From Schaedlerella glycyrrhizinilytica_A (GTDB lineage Bacteria; Bacillota; Clostridia; Lachnospirales; Lachnospiraceae), in NCBI RefSeq assembly GCF_042852765.1, contig NZ_AP031414.1: a stretch of DNA of 64,000 nt; one strand, given 5' to 3'. The translations under genes and the position numbers were made by a program. Under the pieces are notes generated by a model that was given only the letters and a program-made list of their open reading frames with translations, was not told the origin of the DNA and ran no database searches. Below, piece after piece: positions 25,027 to 33,738 of the stretch (its first letter is position 1; each line of letters starts with the position of its first letter).

Positions 25027-26322
25027 ATGCGTACCAATGAACTGATGTTGTATAAGAGTATGGAACACGGGGAGATCCTGGATAATATCACGTTTCTGAT
25101 GGAGAATTATGACAATGAATATTACAACCGTGAGGATCTGAAAAGTCTGTTGTTTGAATGCATCCATGAGCTTTTGGAACTGTCGGTCCGTCATGGATTT
25201 GAGGGAAATCTCTGGCATACATATCTGACTTTTTTACTGGCGAGTGATGAGAATGCTTACAGCACATCCTGTGAGATCGTGGGCGCAGTAGATGGCAGTA
25301 TCAACGCTGTTGCGCTGCATGATTTTGAAGTGATGAAAGAATTGTTTGACTATGATTTTGCGGCAATGGAACAGACGTTGGAAGCCGGATGTTTTGCAAT
25401 CCTCAGAGATTACCGTCATACAAACGGAAACAGCAAAGTATTCAATACCCGGATCCGTAACCGGATCTGTGATCTTAGTCGGGCATTGGCGGAGACAGAG
25501 TCAGCGGAAGCATTTCAGGAGACGATGACACAGTTCTACCGGGAATTCGGCGTCGGAAAGCTGGGGCTTCACAAGGCGTTCCGCGTGGAACATCCGGCAG
25601 GCGGACGGGCAGAAATCGTGCCAATTACGAACATTGCGCATGTGCATCTGGACGATCTGGTCGGTTATGAGATCGCGAAACAAAAGCTGATTGAGAACAC
25701 AGAGGCGTTTGTGGAGGGGAGAAAGGCAAACAACTGCCTGCTCTACGGCGATGCGGGGACCGGAAAGTCTTCGTCGATCAAAGCGATCCTCAATCAGTAT
25801 TATGATAAGGGACTTCGGATGATCGAAGTATATAAGCATCAGTTTCAGGATCTGAACGATGTGATCGCGCAGATCAAAAACCGGAATTATAAGTTCATTA
25901 TTTATATGGACGATCTTTCGTTTGAAGAGTTTGAGATTGAGTATAAATATCTGAAAGCCGTGATCGAAGGCGGACTGGAAAAGAAACCGGATAATGTGCT
26001 GATCTATGCTACTTCCAACCGGAGGCATCTCGTGCGGGAGACATTCCGGGACAAGGCGGACAGGGATGAGGAACTGCACACCAACGATACGGTGCAGGAA
26101 AAACTTTCGCTTGTCGCGCGGTTTGGCGTTACGATCTATTTTGGTTCTCCGGATAAGAAGATGTTCCAGAATATCGTAAAAGAACTGGCAAAGCAAAACG
26201 AGATCGAGATGCCGGAAGAGGAGCTTTTACTCGAGGCGAATAAATGGGAACTGGCACACGGAGGACTGTCCGGACGGACGGCGCAGCAGTTCATCGATCA
26301 CCTGCTGGGACAGAAACGGTAG
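25027..26322 (+). CDS. DUF815-family P-loop ATPase
   Basis: 431 aa from ATG 25027, with AAAGGAG 8 bases upstream that overlaps the pheA stop. The N-terminal half is an uncharacterised helical region; the C-terminal half is AAA-like with Walker A YGDAGTGKSS near residue 238, Walker B-like IIYMDDLSFEEFE and an arginine-rich sensor region (ATSNRRHLVRETF). The family is conserved in many bacteria with no settled role. Co-directional with pheA but without an obvious functional link. Confidence 0.82.
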   Translation: MRTNELMLYKSMEHGEILDNITFLMENYDNEYYNREDLKSLLFECIHELLELSVRHGFEGNLWHTYLTFLLASDENAYSTSCEIVGAVDGSINAVALHDFEVMKELFDYDFAAMEQTLEAGCFAILRDYRHTNGNSKVFNTRIRNRICDLSRALAETESAEAFQETMTQFYREFGVGKLGLHKAFRVEHPAGGRAEIVPITNIAHVHLDDLVGYEIAKQKLIENTEAFVEGRKANNCLLYGDAGTGKSSSIKAILNQYYDKGLRMIEVYKHQFQDLNDVIAQIKNRNYKFIIYMDDLSFEEFEIEYKYLKAVIEGGLEKKPDNVLIYATSNRRHLVRETFRDKADRDEELHTNDTVQEKLSLVARFGVTIYFGSPDKKMFQNIVKELAKQNEIEMPEEELLLEANKWELAHGGLSGRTAQQFIDHLLGQKR

Positions 26323-26345
26323 ATAGGCAGAAAAAAGGAGATTGT

Positions 26346-27179
26346 ATGAGGAAAAGTTACAGACGGACATGGCGCTGCATCATGGCGGCAGGGATGACAG
26401 TGGGAATGACAGCGGTGTTCCTGACCGGATGCGGCAGAGAGACAACCCCGAAAAAGCTGATGCACACGATGACGGAACGGCTTGCAAATGTGGAATCATT
26501 TACAAATACATTTGAGATGGATCTCAAAATGGAAGACGTCGTGCATTATACAAAAGTGACGATGGATATGACGATGGAGACGACGCTGGATCCGAAAGCC
26601 GGTCATGCGAAAGGACAGGCGGAAGTCGTGATGCGCGGAACGACATTGAACAGTGAGATGGAGATCTATCAGGTGGAAGAGGGAGATGTCGCCGCAACTT
26701 ACAGCGGTATGGACGATCTGTGGGTAAAAGAGCAGACGAATGGCGCTGCTTCCGGTCTGTCTGTGGATACGGATCTGTTTGGAGAGATGACGGATTCAAT
26801 TGAAGAATTCCGTCTGGCGGAGGAAACAGTGACTGTGGAAGAACAGGAATGTTATGAATTGTACGGGGATGTCACAGGAGAAGATCTGATCGGGCTTTTG
26901 GGGAGTCAGATGATCCATGGGTTCGGGCTGGTGGAACTGCCGGATGAGAATGCGATCCCGAATCTGGAGATTCCTCTGACATTGGATATTTATAAAGAAG
27001 AATTGCTGCCGGCCAGGCTGATCGTCGATATGACGGATGTGCTGAATACGTTGTATGATTCCTATGATGAACGTACCGATGTCAATGATTTTACGATCGA
27101 GCTTGTGTTTAAAGATTATGACAGGACCGGAGAGATCGTTGTGCCGCAGGAAGTGATTAATGCGGCAGAGGCAGGTTAA
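26346..27179 (+). CDS. Putative lipoprotein (DUF6612-like), unknown function
   Basis: 277 aa starting with a signal peptide: MRKSYRRTWRCIMAAGMTVG..., hydrophobic core, lipobox FLTGCG. The mature part resembles LolA-like/DUF6612 lipoproteins in pattern (repeated short beta-strands, mixed charge, ...VDMTDVLNTLYDSYDERTDVNDFTIELVF near the C-terminus); that match is by eye. Preceded by AAAAAAGGAG. Follows the DUF815 gene by 23 bases and probably shares its transcript. Confidence 0.7.
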   Translation: MRKSYRRTWRCIMAAGMTVGMTAVFLTGCGRETTPKKLMHTMTERLANVESFTNTFEMDLKMEDVVHYTKVTMDMTMETTLDPKAGHAKGQAEVVMRGTTLNSEMEIYQVEEGDVAATYSGMDDLWVKEQTNGAASGLSVDTDLFGEMTDSIEEFRLAEETVTVEEQECYELYGDVTGEDLIGLLGSQMIHGFGLVELPDENAIPNLEIPLTLDIYKEELLPARLIVDMTDVLNTLYDSYDERTDVNDFTIELVFKDYDRTGEIVVPQEVINAAEAG

Positions 27180-27222
27180 AAGATAATCTGAAAATGAGAG
27201 CGGCAATATAAAAGAGGAGGAT

Positions 27223-28959
27223 TTAATCCCCCTCTTTTATATTGCTGATATCGCTGTCGATGACAAGTGAATAGTTCGTGTAATAGACAACAAATCCGGG
27301 CTTTCCGCCTTTTGGTTTTTTGACATGTTTCTTTTCTACATAATCAATTTCTACTTTTTCTACCCCGCGCATGCTGGAATAATAAGCGGCAAGTCTTCCG
27401 GCTTCTTCAAAGGTACGGTCGGGGAGTTCGTCTCCTCCCGATTTGACGATCACATGGGAGCCGGGAGCCTGTTTGGCATGAAACCACCAGTCGTTTCCGA
27501 CAGCGAAGCCGAAAGTAAGTTCGTCGTTCTGAAGATTGTTTTTGCCGACGTACATATCATATCCGTCGCTGGAAATATAGTGCAGCGGTTTATTTTTGAT
27601 CTTTACTTTCTTTTTTGTAAATTTTCTGCGCATATATCCGGCGGTGATCAGTTCTTCTTTGATCTCGGCGAGGTCATCTTCACTGCGTGCGATATCCAGA
27701 GCGGTACGGACGGATTCCAGATAAGCGATCTCTTCCTTTGTTTCTTTGATCAGATGGGAGAGCGCTTCAAAGGTCCGTTTTTGTTTTCCGTATTTATCAA
27801 AATAGCGTTTGGCATTTTCCTGTGCATTTTTTGTCGGATCTAACGGGATCGTGATCATTTCGTTGGTGTAGTAATTCAATGCTTCCATGGACTTGGCGCC
27901 CTCAGAAAGACCGTAGCCATATGTATGGATGAGCTCGCCGTAAACTTTGTATTTTTCCCGGTTTTCGGTGTCGCGAAGCTGACGGAGCTGCAGGTCATAT
28001 TTTTTACGGTTCCGCTCCAATGCAGTCTGGACGATGTGGCGCAGATCGGCAGATTTCTGTCGGATCCTTGTAATCGTGTTTTTGACGGCGTAATAATTTT
28101 CCAAAACTTGAGAAATGCTGTCGTACGCTGCCGCGCGGTATTCTGAAAAATGAGTCAGCGGAAGCGCAGAAAATTCTTTTGGTTCCTGTCCGCTGTAATA
28201 AATCTGCGGCTGGAAATTCCCATCTTTGACTGCGGACAGATAAATAGAAAATTGATTGAATAAGTGCGTCAGCACATCTTCAGAGTATTCACCGGGCGGC
28301 AAAGCAGAATCCAGACCGGAGAGAAAACAGATCTCTTCCGCGGTGACCGGGCTGATGCCCGTAAAGCTTGTGTAGATCGCTTTGGAAAGGACTGTTGGTT
28401 TCTCCCGGAGTGTCTGGATGAAAGCGTCGCAGTCAACGGTGAGCGGATCTAATTTGGACTGGGTATCCGGGATGAAATACGTTCTTCCCGGCAACACTTC
28501 CCGCACGGAACTGACCTGAGCGGAAATGTGTTTGATACTGTCGATGATCGTACCGTCCTCTGTACAGAAGATCAGGTTACTGTGTTTGCCCATGACCTCC
28601 ATCACAAGATCTTTCCGACATAAGTCGCCCATTTCGTCGAGGTGTTCGATCGTAAAGATCAGGATCCGTTCCAGCTTTGGCTGTCGGATATCGACGATCC
28701 GTCCGTTTGCAATATGCTTTCTGAGAAGCATACAGAAATTCGGCGCAGTCATCGGACTTGGTTTGTTGGATTCGGTTAAATATATAAGTGGGAGGGAGGC
28801 GCTTGCAGACAAGACCAGCCGTTTTTGTCCGGCGGGTGTCTTGACCGTTAAGAGAAGTTCGTCCGCTTCCGGCTGTGCGATCTTGGCGATCCTCCCGTTC
28901 AATAATTCTCTGCGAAGTTCGTGGGCAAGATTTGCCACAACGATTCCGTCAAAAGCCAT
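27223..28959 (-). CDS. rqcH: NFACT protein RqcH (Rqc2 homolog)
   Basis: Ribosome quality-control factor that binds obstructed 50S subunits and directs alanine tailing of stalled peptides. 578 aa: NFACT-N domain (MAFDGIVVANLAHEL..., NLIFCTEDGTIIDSIKHIS), a central coiled-coil/HhH part with LTAEEI-like helices, and a C-terminal NFACT-R domain (SSDGYDMYVGKNNLQNDELTF...WFHAKQAPGSHVIV). I use ATG 28959, with AGCGAGG 8 bases upstream; the frame opens further to 29067 but without a ribosome binding site. Confidence 0.92.
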   Translation of the reverse strand: MAFDGIVVANLAHELRRELLNGRIAKIAQPEADELLLTVKTPAGQKRLVLSASASLPLIYLTESNKPSPMTAPNFCMLLRKHIANGRIVDIRQPKLERILIFTIEHLDEMGDLCRKDLVMEVMGKHSNLIFCTEDGTIIDSIKHISAQVSSVREVLPGRTYFIPDTQSKLDPLTVDCDAFIQTLREKPTVLSKAIYTSFTGISPVTAEEICFLSGLDSALPPGEYSEDVLTHLFNQFSIYLSAVKDGNFQPQIYYSGQEPKEFSALPLTHFSEYRAAAYDSISQVLENYYAVKNTITRIRQKSADLRHIVQTALERNRKKYDLQLRQLRDTENREKYKVYGELIHTYGYGLSEGAKSMEALNYYTNEMITIPLDPTKNAQENAKRYFDKYGKQKRTFEALSHLIKETKEEIAYLESVRTALDIARSEDDLAEIKEELITAGYMRRKFTKKKVKIKNKPLHYISSDGYDMYVGKNNLQNDELTFGFAVGNDWWFHAKQAPGSHVIVKSGGDELPDRTFEEAGRLAAYYSSMRGVEKVEIDYVEKKHVKKPKGGKPGFVVYYTNYSLVIDSDISNIKEGD

Positions 28960-29077
28960 AATTATATCCTCGCTTTCTTTTAGGCACTTGAACGACGTGT
29001 ACAGAGACATATGCGGAGCGAAAAGAGGCTTGGATTTGCTCTTCATCGACCGTTTCTCCCTGTCCACCGACCCCGTT

Positions 29078-29086
29078 ATTTTACCA
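29078..29086 (-). promoter_or_regulatory. Extended -10 promoter candidate of rqcH
   Basis: TGGTAAAAT on the minus strand (TG-n-TAAAAT), about 120 bases before the rqcH start. No clear -35. The 317-base gap from 28960 to 29276 otherwise holds only this and the yicC promoter. Confidence 0.35.
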
Positions 29087-29216
29087 TAGTTTTCATCAAA
29101 ACAGAAGAAACTTTAGAAAAAAGACAGAAAGCTGCGTAAATACGACATTTCTGAAAGTTATAAGATGTGAATTGATCTATGCGGATCGGTATTTTTGAGG
29201 AAAACAGAAGAAAAAG

Positions 29217-29246
29217 TTGACCGGATAGACCGGTGAGAGGTATAAT
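29217..29246 (+). promoter_or_regulatory. Promoter of yicC-gmk-rpoZ
   Basis: TTGACC, 18-base spacer, perfect TATAAT at 29241-29246; yicC starts about 30 bases further. Confidence 0.75.
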
Positions 29247-29276
29247 GAACTGAATAAAAATCAGAGGGTGAACAAA

Positions 29277-30155
29277 ATGATCAAAAGTATGACAGGCTTT
29301 GGAAGATGTGAGCATCAACTGGGAACAAGGAAGTTTACTGTGGAGATGAAAGGTGTGAACCACCGTTATCTGGATGTGAATATCCGGATGCCGAAAAAGC
29401 TGAATTTTTTCGAGACTTCGATCCGGTCGCTGTTGAAAACATATGCAAGCCGTGGAAAGGTTGATATCTTTATTACATACGAAGATACTTCGGAGAGTCA
29501 GGTGTCTTTAAAATATAATGCGGCGCTTGCCGGAGAATACGTTTGGTATTTCAAACAGATGGAAGAAGAATTCCAGATCCGGAATGATCTGTGCGCTTCG
29601 GTTCTGGCGCGCTGTCCGGAAGTTCTTACAATGGAAGAACAGTGTGAGGACGAAGAAGAACTCTGGAAAGGGTTAAAGGAAGCTCTTGTCGGAGCATTTT
29701 CGCAGTTTGTGGAGACGCGGACAGCGGAGGGGATGCACTTGAAAACGGATATTCTGGAGAAGCTTTCAGGAATGGAACAGCTGGTCGGACAGATTGAAGC
29801 GCATTCTCCGGAGATCGTTTCGGCATATCGGGCGAAACTCGAGGAAAAAGTAAAAGAACTTCTTGGTGATACCCAGATGGAAGAGGGACGGATCGCAGCG
29901 GAAGTGATTCTGTTTGCGGATAAGATCTGTACCGATGAGGAGATCGTACGGCTGAAAAGCCATATCACACATATGCGGGATACGCTTGAGGAAAAAGAGG
30001 GGATCGGAAGAAAACTGGATTTTATTGCACAGGAGATGAATCGCGAGGCAAATACGATCCTTTCCAAGGCAAATGATCTGGAGATTTCCAATTATGCGAT
30101 TGGTCTGAAGACGGAGATTGAGAAAATCCGGGAGCAGATCCAGAATATTGAATGA
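29277..30155 (+). CDS. yicC: YicC/YloC-family endoribonuclease
   Basis: 292 aa. The N-terminal MTGFGR signature and the C-terminal block EKEGIGRKLDFIAQEMNREANTI...SNYAIGLKTEIEKIREQIQNIE are family hallmarks; the family includes RNA-cleaving YicC and YloC. ATG 29277 is preferred over the GTG at 29268 because AGAGGG lies at about 29263. The operon continues with gmk 12 bases later and rpoZ; the small DUF370/RemA gene often found between yicC and gmk in Firmicutes is absent here. Confidence 0.92.
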   Translation: MIKSMTGFGRCEHQLGTRKFTVEMKGVNHRYLDVNIRMPKKLNFFETSIRSLLKTYASRGKVDIFITYEDTSESQVSLKYNAALAGEYVWYFKQMEEEFQIRNDLCASVLARCPEVLTMEEQCEDEEELWKGLKEALVGAFSQFVETRTAEGMHLKTDILEKLSGMEQLVGQIEAHSPEIVSAYRAKLEEKVKELLGDTQMEEGRIAAEVILFADKICTDEEIVRLKSHITHMRDTLEEKEGIGRKLDFIAQEMNREANTILSKANDLEISNYAIGLKTEIEKIREQIQNIE

Positions 30156-30167
30156 TCAGGGAGAAAC

Positions 30168-30806
30168 ATGGACATGAATGAGAGAGGAATTCTGATTGTA
30201 GTTTCCGGGTTTTCCGGAGCAGGAAAGGGAACGCTGATGAAGCGGCTTCTGAAAAAATATGAAGAGCGGTACGCGCTTTCCGTTTCTGCGACAACGAGAC
30301 AGCCGCGCGAGGGAGAGCACGACGGGATCGAATATTTTTTCAAAACAAAAGAAGAATTTGAAAAAATGATTGCGAAAGAAGAACTGATAGAGTATGCTAG
30401 ATATGTTGAGAATTATTATGGCACACCGCGCGCTTATGTGGAGCAGATGCTGGAAGCGGGAAAAGATGTGATCCTTGAGATCGAGATCCAGGGAGCGCTG
30501 AAAGTAAAAAAAGCATTTCCGGATACGCTTTTGCTTTTTGTCGTGCCGCCAAGTGCAGAGGAATTAAAGCACCGGCTTGTCGGTCGCGGAACGGAGTCGA
30601 TGGAAGTGATCGAGTCCAGATTAAAACGCGCAGTGGAAGAATCCGACGGTATGGAGCAGTATGATTACCTGATCGTCAACGATGATCTGGAGATATGTGT
30701 GGAAGAGATGCATCAGATCATCTGCGGAGAACATCACAGAAGCAGCCGTAATATGGGATTCATACAGCAGATGAAAGAAGAATTGAAAGATTTGAAAGGA
30801 GAATAA
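30168..30806 (+). CDS. gmk: Guanylate kinase
   Basis: Phosphorylates GMP to GDP. P-loop VVSGFSGAGKGTLMKRL near residues 12-28; RQPREGEHDGIEYFF and EYARYVENYYGTP make up the GMP-binding part, and EIEIQGALKVKKAFPDTLLLFVVPPS the central strand. 212 aa, normal. Alternative start two codons later. Middle gene of yicC-gmk-rpoZ. Confidence 0.96.
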   Translation: MDMNERGILIVVSGFSGAGKGTLMKRLLKKYEERYALSVSATTRQPREGEHDGIEYFFKTKEEFEKMIAKEELIEYARYVENYYGTPRAYVEQMLEAGKDVILEIEIQGALKVKKAFPDTLLLFVVPPSAEELKHRLVGRGTESMEVIESRLKRAVEESDGMEQYDYLIVNDDLEICVEEMHQIICGEHHRSSRNMGFIQQMKEELKDLKGE

Positions 30807-30812
30807 TACATT

Positions 30813-31118
30813 ATGTTACATCCATCTTACACAGATTTGATGAAAGTGGTCAACAAAGACGTAGAGGAGGGCGAAACCAAAGTAGTCAACAGCAGATATT
30901 CTATCGTTCTTGCAACTTCCAAACGTGCAAGACAGCTGATCGACGGAGATGTGCCGATGGTTCACGCGAAATCCGGAGCAAAACCGCTCTCTATTGCGAT
31001 CGAAGAACTGGAAGAGGGACAATTGAAGATCATGGCTGAGAATGCGGAGGAAGCAGAGGCACTTCAGGCAGAGACAGAAGAAGCCGCAGAGGCAGCTTTG
31101 AGCGAAGCGGAAGCATAG
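30813..31118 (+). CDS. rpoZ: RNA polymerase omega subunit
   Basis: 101 aa. The omega signature (SRYSIVLATSKRARQL, ...KPLSIAIEELEEGQL) occupies residues 1-70; the last 30 residues are an Ala/Glu-rich acidic tail, longer than in many omega proteins. Omega assists beta' folding and ppGpp response. It ends the operon and is followed by a terminator and repeat copy 2. Confidence 0.93.
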   Translation: MLHPSYTDLMKVVNKDVEEGETKVVNSRYSIVLATSKRARQLIDGDVPMVHAKSGAKPLSIAIEELEEGQLKIMAENAEEAEALQAETEEAAEAALSEAEA

Positions 31119-31163
31119 ATCAGTCAGTCGATGACAAAGGGATTTCGAAAGAGATCAGGTGAA

Positions 31164-31198
31164 AAAGGCAGATGCACAGGCGGTATCTGCCTTTCCTT
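31164..31198 (+). terminator. Terminator after rpoZ
   Basis: AAAGGCAGAT pairs with ATCTGCCTTT (10 bp) followed by an imperfect T-run (TTTCCTTG). The 90-bp repeat begins at its end. Confidence 0.7.
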
Positions 31199-31199
31199 G

Positions 31200-31289
31200 T
31201 ATAGGCGACGAGCCAAAGTCCGGGCTTGCCCGGGACCTTGGCGACTGCTTACAATCCAGGAATGTGCCTTTTGGCACTTCCGGTGATTT
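31200..31289 (+). repeat. 90-bp dispersed two-hairpin repeat, copy 2
   Basis: Starts TATAGGCGACGAGCC and ends GGTGATTTC-like; about 95% like copy 1. Variants fall mostly in the hairpin loops and bulges (GCCCGGGACC versus GCCCGAGATC). Same orientation as rpoZ. Confidence 0.85.
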
Positions 31290-31339
31290 CGTTATATATT
31301 TTATGCGAAAAAGAATTGATACAAAAGGATAGGAGCTGA

Positions 31340-32668
31340 ATGATGAAATTACTATTTATTTCACTTGGATGTGATAAGAATCTGACGGATACGGAAGTCA
31401 TGCTCGGACTTCTGGCATCCAGAGGGTATGAGATGACGGATGATGAATGCAAAGCGGATATCATCGTGATCAACACTTGCTGTTTTATCCATGATGCGAA
31501 AGAGGAGAGTATCCAGAATATTCTGGAGATGGCAGAATATAAAAAAGAGGGCAGCTTAAAAGCGCTGATCGTGACCGGATGTCTGGCTCAGCGATACCGG
31601 CAGGAAATTTTGGATGAGATCCCGGAAGTGGATGCGGTTCTCGGAACAACGGCATACGATCAGATCTTAGATGCGGTGGACGAAGCGTTGAAAGGACGAA
31701 GCAGCGTCCGGATGGAAGATCTGCAGCGTCTTCCGAAAGTGGAAGCAAAACGGCAGGTGACGACAGGCGGTCATTTTGCTTATATGAAGATCGCGGAGGG
31801 GTGCGATAAGCATTGTACATACTGTATCATTCCGAAGATCCGAGGACGGTTCCGCAGCAGACCGATGGAAGAACTGATCCGAGAGGCGGAAGAACTGGCG
31901 GAGCAGGGCGTAAAAGAACTGATCCTTGTGGCACAGGAGACGACGCTTTACGGAAAAGATCTGTATGGTGAGAAATCGCTCCCTGTTTTACTGCGGAAAC
32001 TTTGTAAGATCAGCGGACTGCGCTGGATTCGGGTACTGTACTGTTATCCGGAAGAGATCACCGATGAACTGATCCGGGTAATGAAAGAAGAGCCGAAGAT
32101 CTGTCACTATCTGGATCTGCCGATCCAGCATGCCAACGATGATATTTTGAAGCGGATGGGCAGAAAAACATCCAAACAGGAATTGATCGATATCGTAGGG
32201 AAACTCAGAAAAGAGATTCCGGACATCTGTCTGAGAACAACGCTGATCACGGGATTTCCGGGGGAGACACAGGAGCAATATGAGGAATTGTACCGCTTTG
32301 TGTCGGAAATGGAATTTGACCGTCTCGGAGTCTTTACATATTCACCGGAAGAAGATACACCGGCAGCTCTGATGCAGGATCAGATCGAGGAATCCGTAAA
32401 AGAAGAACGTCAGGCGGAATTGATGGAACTGCAGCAGGAGATCGCATTTGAGGCGGCGGAAAATATGGTCGGAAAAGAAGTGCTGGTCATGATCGAGGGA
32501 AAAGTTGCCGATGAAAATGTATATGTGGGAAGAACTTATAAAGATGCGCCGAATATCGACGGACTGATCTTCGTAGAAACCGGCGTGGAATTGGTGTCGG
32601 GAGATTTTGCAAAAGTGCGGGTGACCGGAGCGTTGGAATATGATCTGATAGGAGGAATTGAAGAATGA
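31340..32668 (+). CDS. rimO: Ribosomal protein S12 methylthiotransferase RimO
   Basis: Radical-SAM enzyme that adds a methylthio group to Asp of ribosomal protein S12. Three N-terminal cluster cysteines (SLGCDKN, INTCCF, TGCLAQR), the SAM cluster CDKHCTYC (C-x3-C-x2-C) near residue 155, and a C-terminal TRAM domain. The GCDKN motif is typical for RimO rather than MiaB. 442 aa. Start ATGATG follows AGGAG. Its stop overlaps the pgsA start (ATGA). Confidence 0.96.
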   Translation: MMKLLFISLGCDKNLTDTEVMLGLLASRGYEMTDDECKADIIVINTCCFIHDAKEESIQNILEMAEYKKEGSLKALIVTGCLAQRYRQEILDEIPEVDAVLGTTAYDQILDAVDEALKGRSSVRMEDLQRLPKVEAKRQVTTGGHFAYMKIAEGCDKHCTYCIIPKIRGRFRSRPMEELIREAEELAEQGVKELILVAQETTLYGKDLYGEKSLPVLLRKLCKISGLRWIRVLYCYPEEITDELIRVMKEEPKICHYLDLPIQHANDDILKRMGRKTSKQELIDIVGKLRKEIPDICLRTTLITGFPGETQEQYEELYRFVSEMEFDRLGVFTYSPEEDTPAALMQDQIEESVKEERQAELMELQQEIAFEAAENMVGKEVLVMIEGKVADENVYVGRTYKDAPNIDGLIFVETGVELVSGDFAKVRVTGALEYDLIGGIEE

Positions 32669-33207
32669 ATCTGCCAAATAAATTAACGGTTTTACGAATA
32701 TTGATGGTACCTTTTTTTGTGTTTTTTATGCTGACCGATGTAGGCGGCGCGGCAAATAAATGGATCGCGCTTGCATTATTCTGTGTGGCAAGTTTAACAG
32801 ATCTTCTGGACGGAAAGATCGCAAGAAAGTATAACCTTGTGACAAATTTCGGAAAATTCATGGATCCGCTCGCTGATAAACTGCTCGTATGTTCCGCGAT
32901 GATCTGTATGATCGAGACGAAAAAACTGGCGGCATGGTTTGTGATCGTGATCATTGCAAGAGAATTTATCATCAGTGGATTCCGTCTCGTTGCATCGGAC
33001 AATGGCATTGTGATCGCGGCAAGTTACTGGGGCAAGTTTAAGACCGTTTCCCAGATGGCAATGATCATCGTTCTGATCGCAGACCTCGGCGGTGTATTTG
33101 ATCTGATCGGAACAGCGTTGATCTGGATTTCTCTGGTTTTGACTGTGATCTCGCTTGTGGATTATATCGTGAAAAACAAACAGGTTCTGACACAGGGAGG
33201 CATGTAA
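32665..33207 (+). CDS. pgsA: CDP-diacylglycerol-glycerol-3-phosphate 3-phosphatidyltransferase
   Basis: Membrane enzyme of phosphatidylglycerol synthesis, 180 aa. The CDP-alcohol transferase motif D-G-x2-A-R-x8-G-x3-D-x3-D is exact in DGKIARKYNLVTNFGKFMDPLAD. Several membrane segments. Overlaps rimO by 4 bases and precedes the cinA-type gene by 2, a common Firmicute order. Confidence 0.95.
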   Translation: MNLPNKLTVLRILMVPFFVFFMLTDVGGAANKWIALALFCVASLTDLLDGKIARKYNLVTNFGKFMDPLADKLLVCSAMICMIETKKLAAWFVIVIIAREFIISGFRLVASDNGIVIAASYWGKFKTVSQMAMIIVLIADLGGVFDLIGTALIWISLVLTVISLVDYIVKNKQVLTQGGM

Positions 33208-33209
33208 GC

Positions 33210-33707
33210 ATGAAAGGCTGTATGGAAGCGTGTTCGCCGGAGGAAAAACTGGTCCGTCTGCTTGCAAAAAAGCAGATGACGATCACGACGGCGGAGTCCT
33301 GTACCGGCGGTCTGATCGCAGGAACGATCGTGAATGTGGCAGGCGCGTCGGATGTGCTGAATGAGGGATATGTGACGTACTCCAACGAGGCGAAGCAGCG
33401 TCTGGTACATGTGAAAGCAGAAACATTGGAGCGATTTGGAGCGGTCAGTGAGGAAACAGCGCGGGAGATGGCAGCAGGAGCAGCAAAAGCTGCGGGAAGT
33501 GATGTGGCCATCAGCGCAACCGGGATCGCAGGACCGGGAGGCGGAACAAAAGAAAAACCGGTCGGACTTGTATATATCGGCTGTTGTGTCGGAGAAGAAA
33601 TCCGGGTGAAAGAGTGTCGGTTTTCCGGAACCCGTCTCGAGAACCGGCTTCAGACGGTGGAGACGGCTTTGCAGTTGGCAGTGGAAATGTTACAAGAGAA
33701 AATATAG
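33210..33707 (+). CDS. pncC: Nicotinamide-nucleotide amidase, CinA C-terminal domain protein
   Basis: 165 aa, equal to the C-terminal CinA domain alone; the N-terminal MoCF-like domain of full CinA is missing. Motifs TAESCTGGLIAGTI, GYVTYSNEAKQRLV and ATGIAGPGGGTKEKPVGLVYIG match the PncC amidase that recycles NMN. GGGAGG lies 9 bases before the ATG. Co-directional with rimO-pgsA. Confidence 0.9.
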   Translation: MKGCMEACSPEEKLVRLLAKKQMTITTAESCTGGLIAGTIVNVAGASDVLNEGYVTYSNEAKQRLVHVKAETLERFGAVSEETAREMAAGAAKAAGSDVAISATGIAGPGGGTKEKPVGLVYIGCCVGEEIRVKECRFSGTRLENRLQTVETALQLAVEMLQEKI

Positions 33708-33738
33708 TAGAAGAAAAAGAAAATAAGGAGGAATGTGT

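Noticed and set aside
33210..33707. Truncated cinA as a pseudogene
   Set aside because: The single C-terminal domain is a known stand-alone amidase (PncC), with good start and intact motifs.
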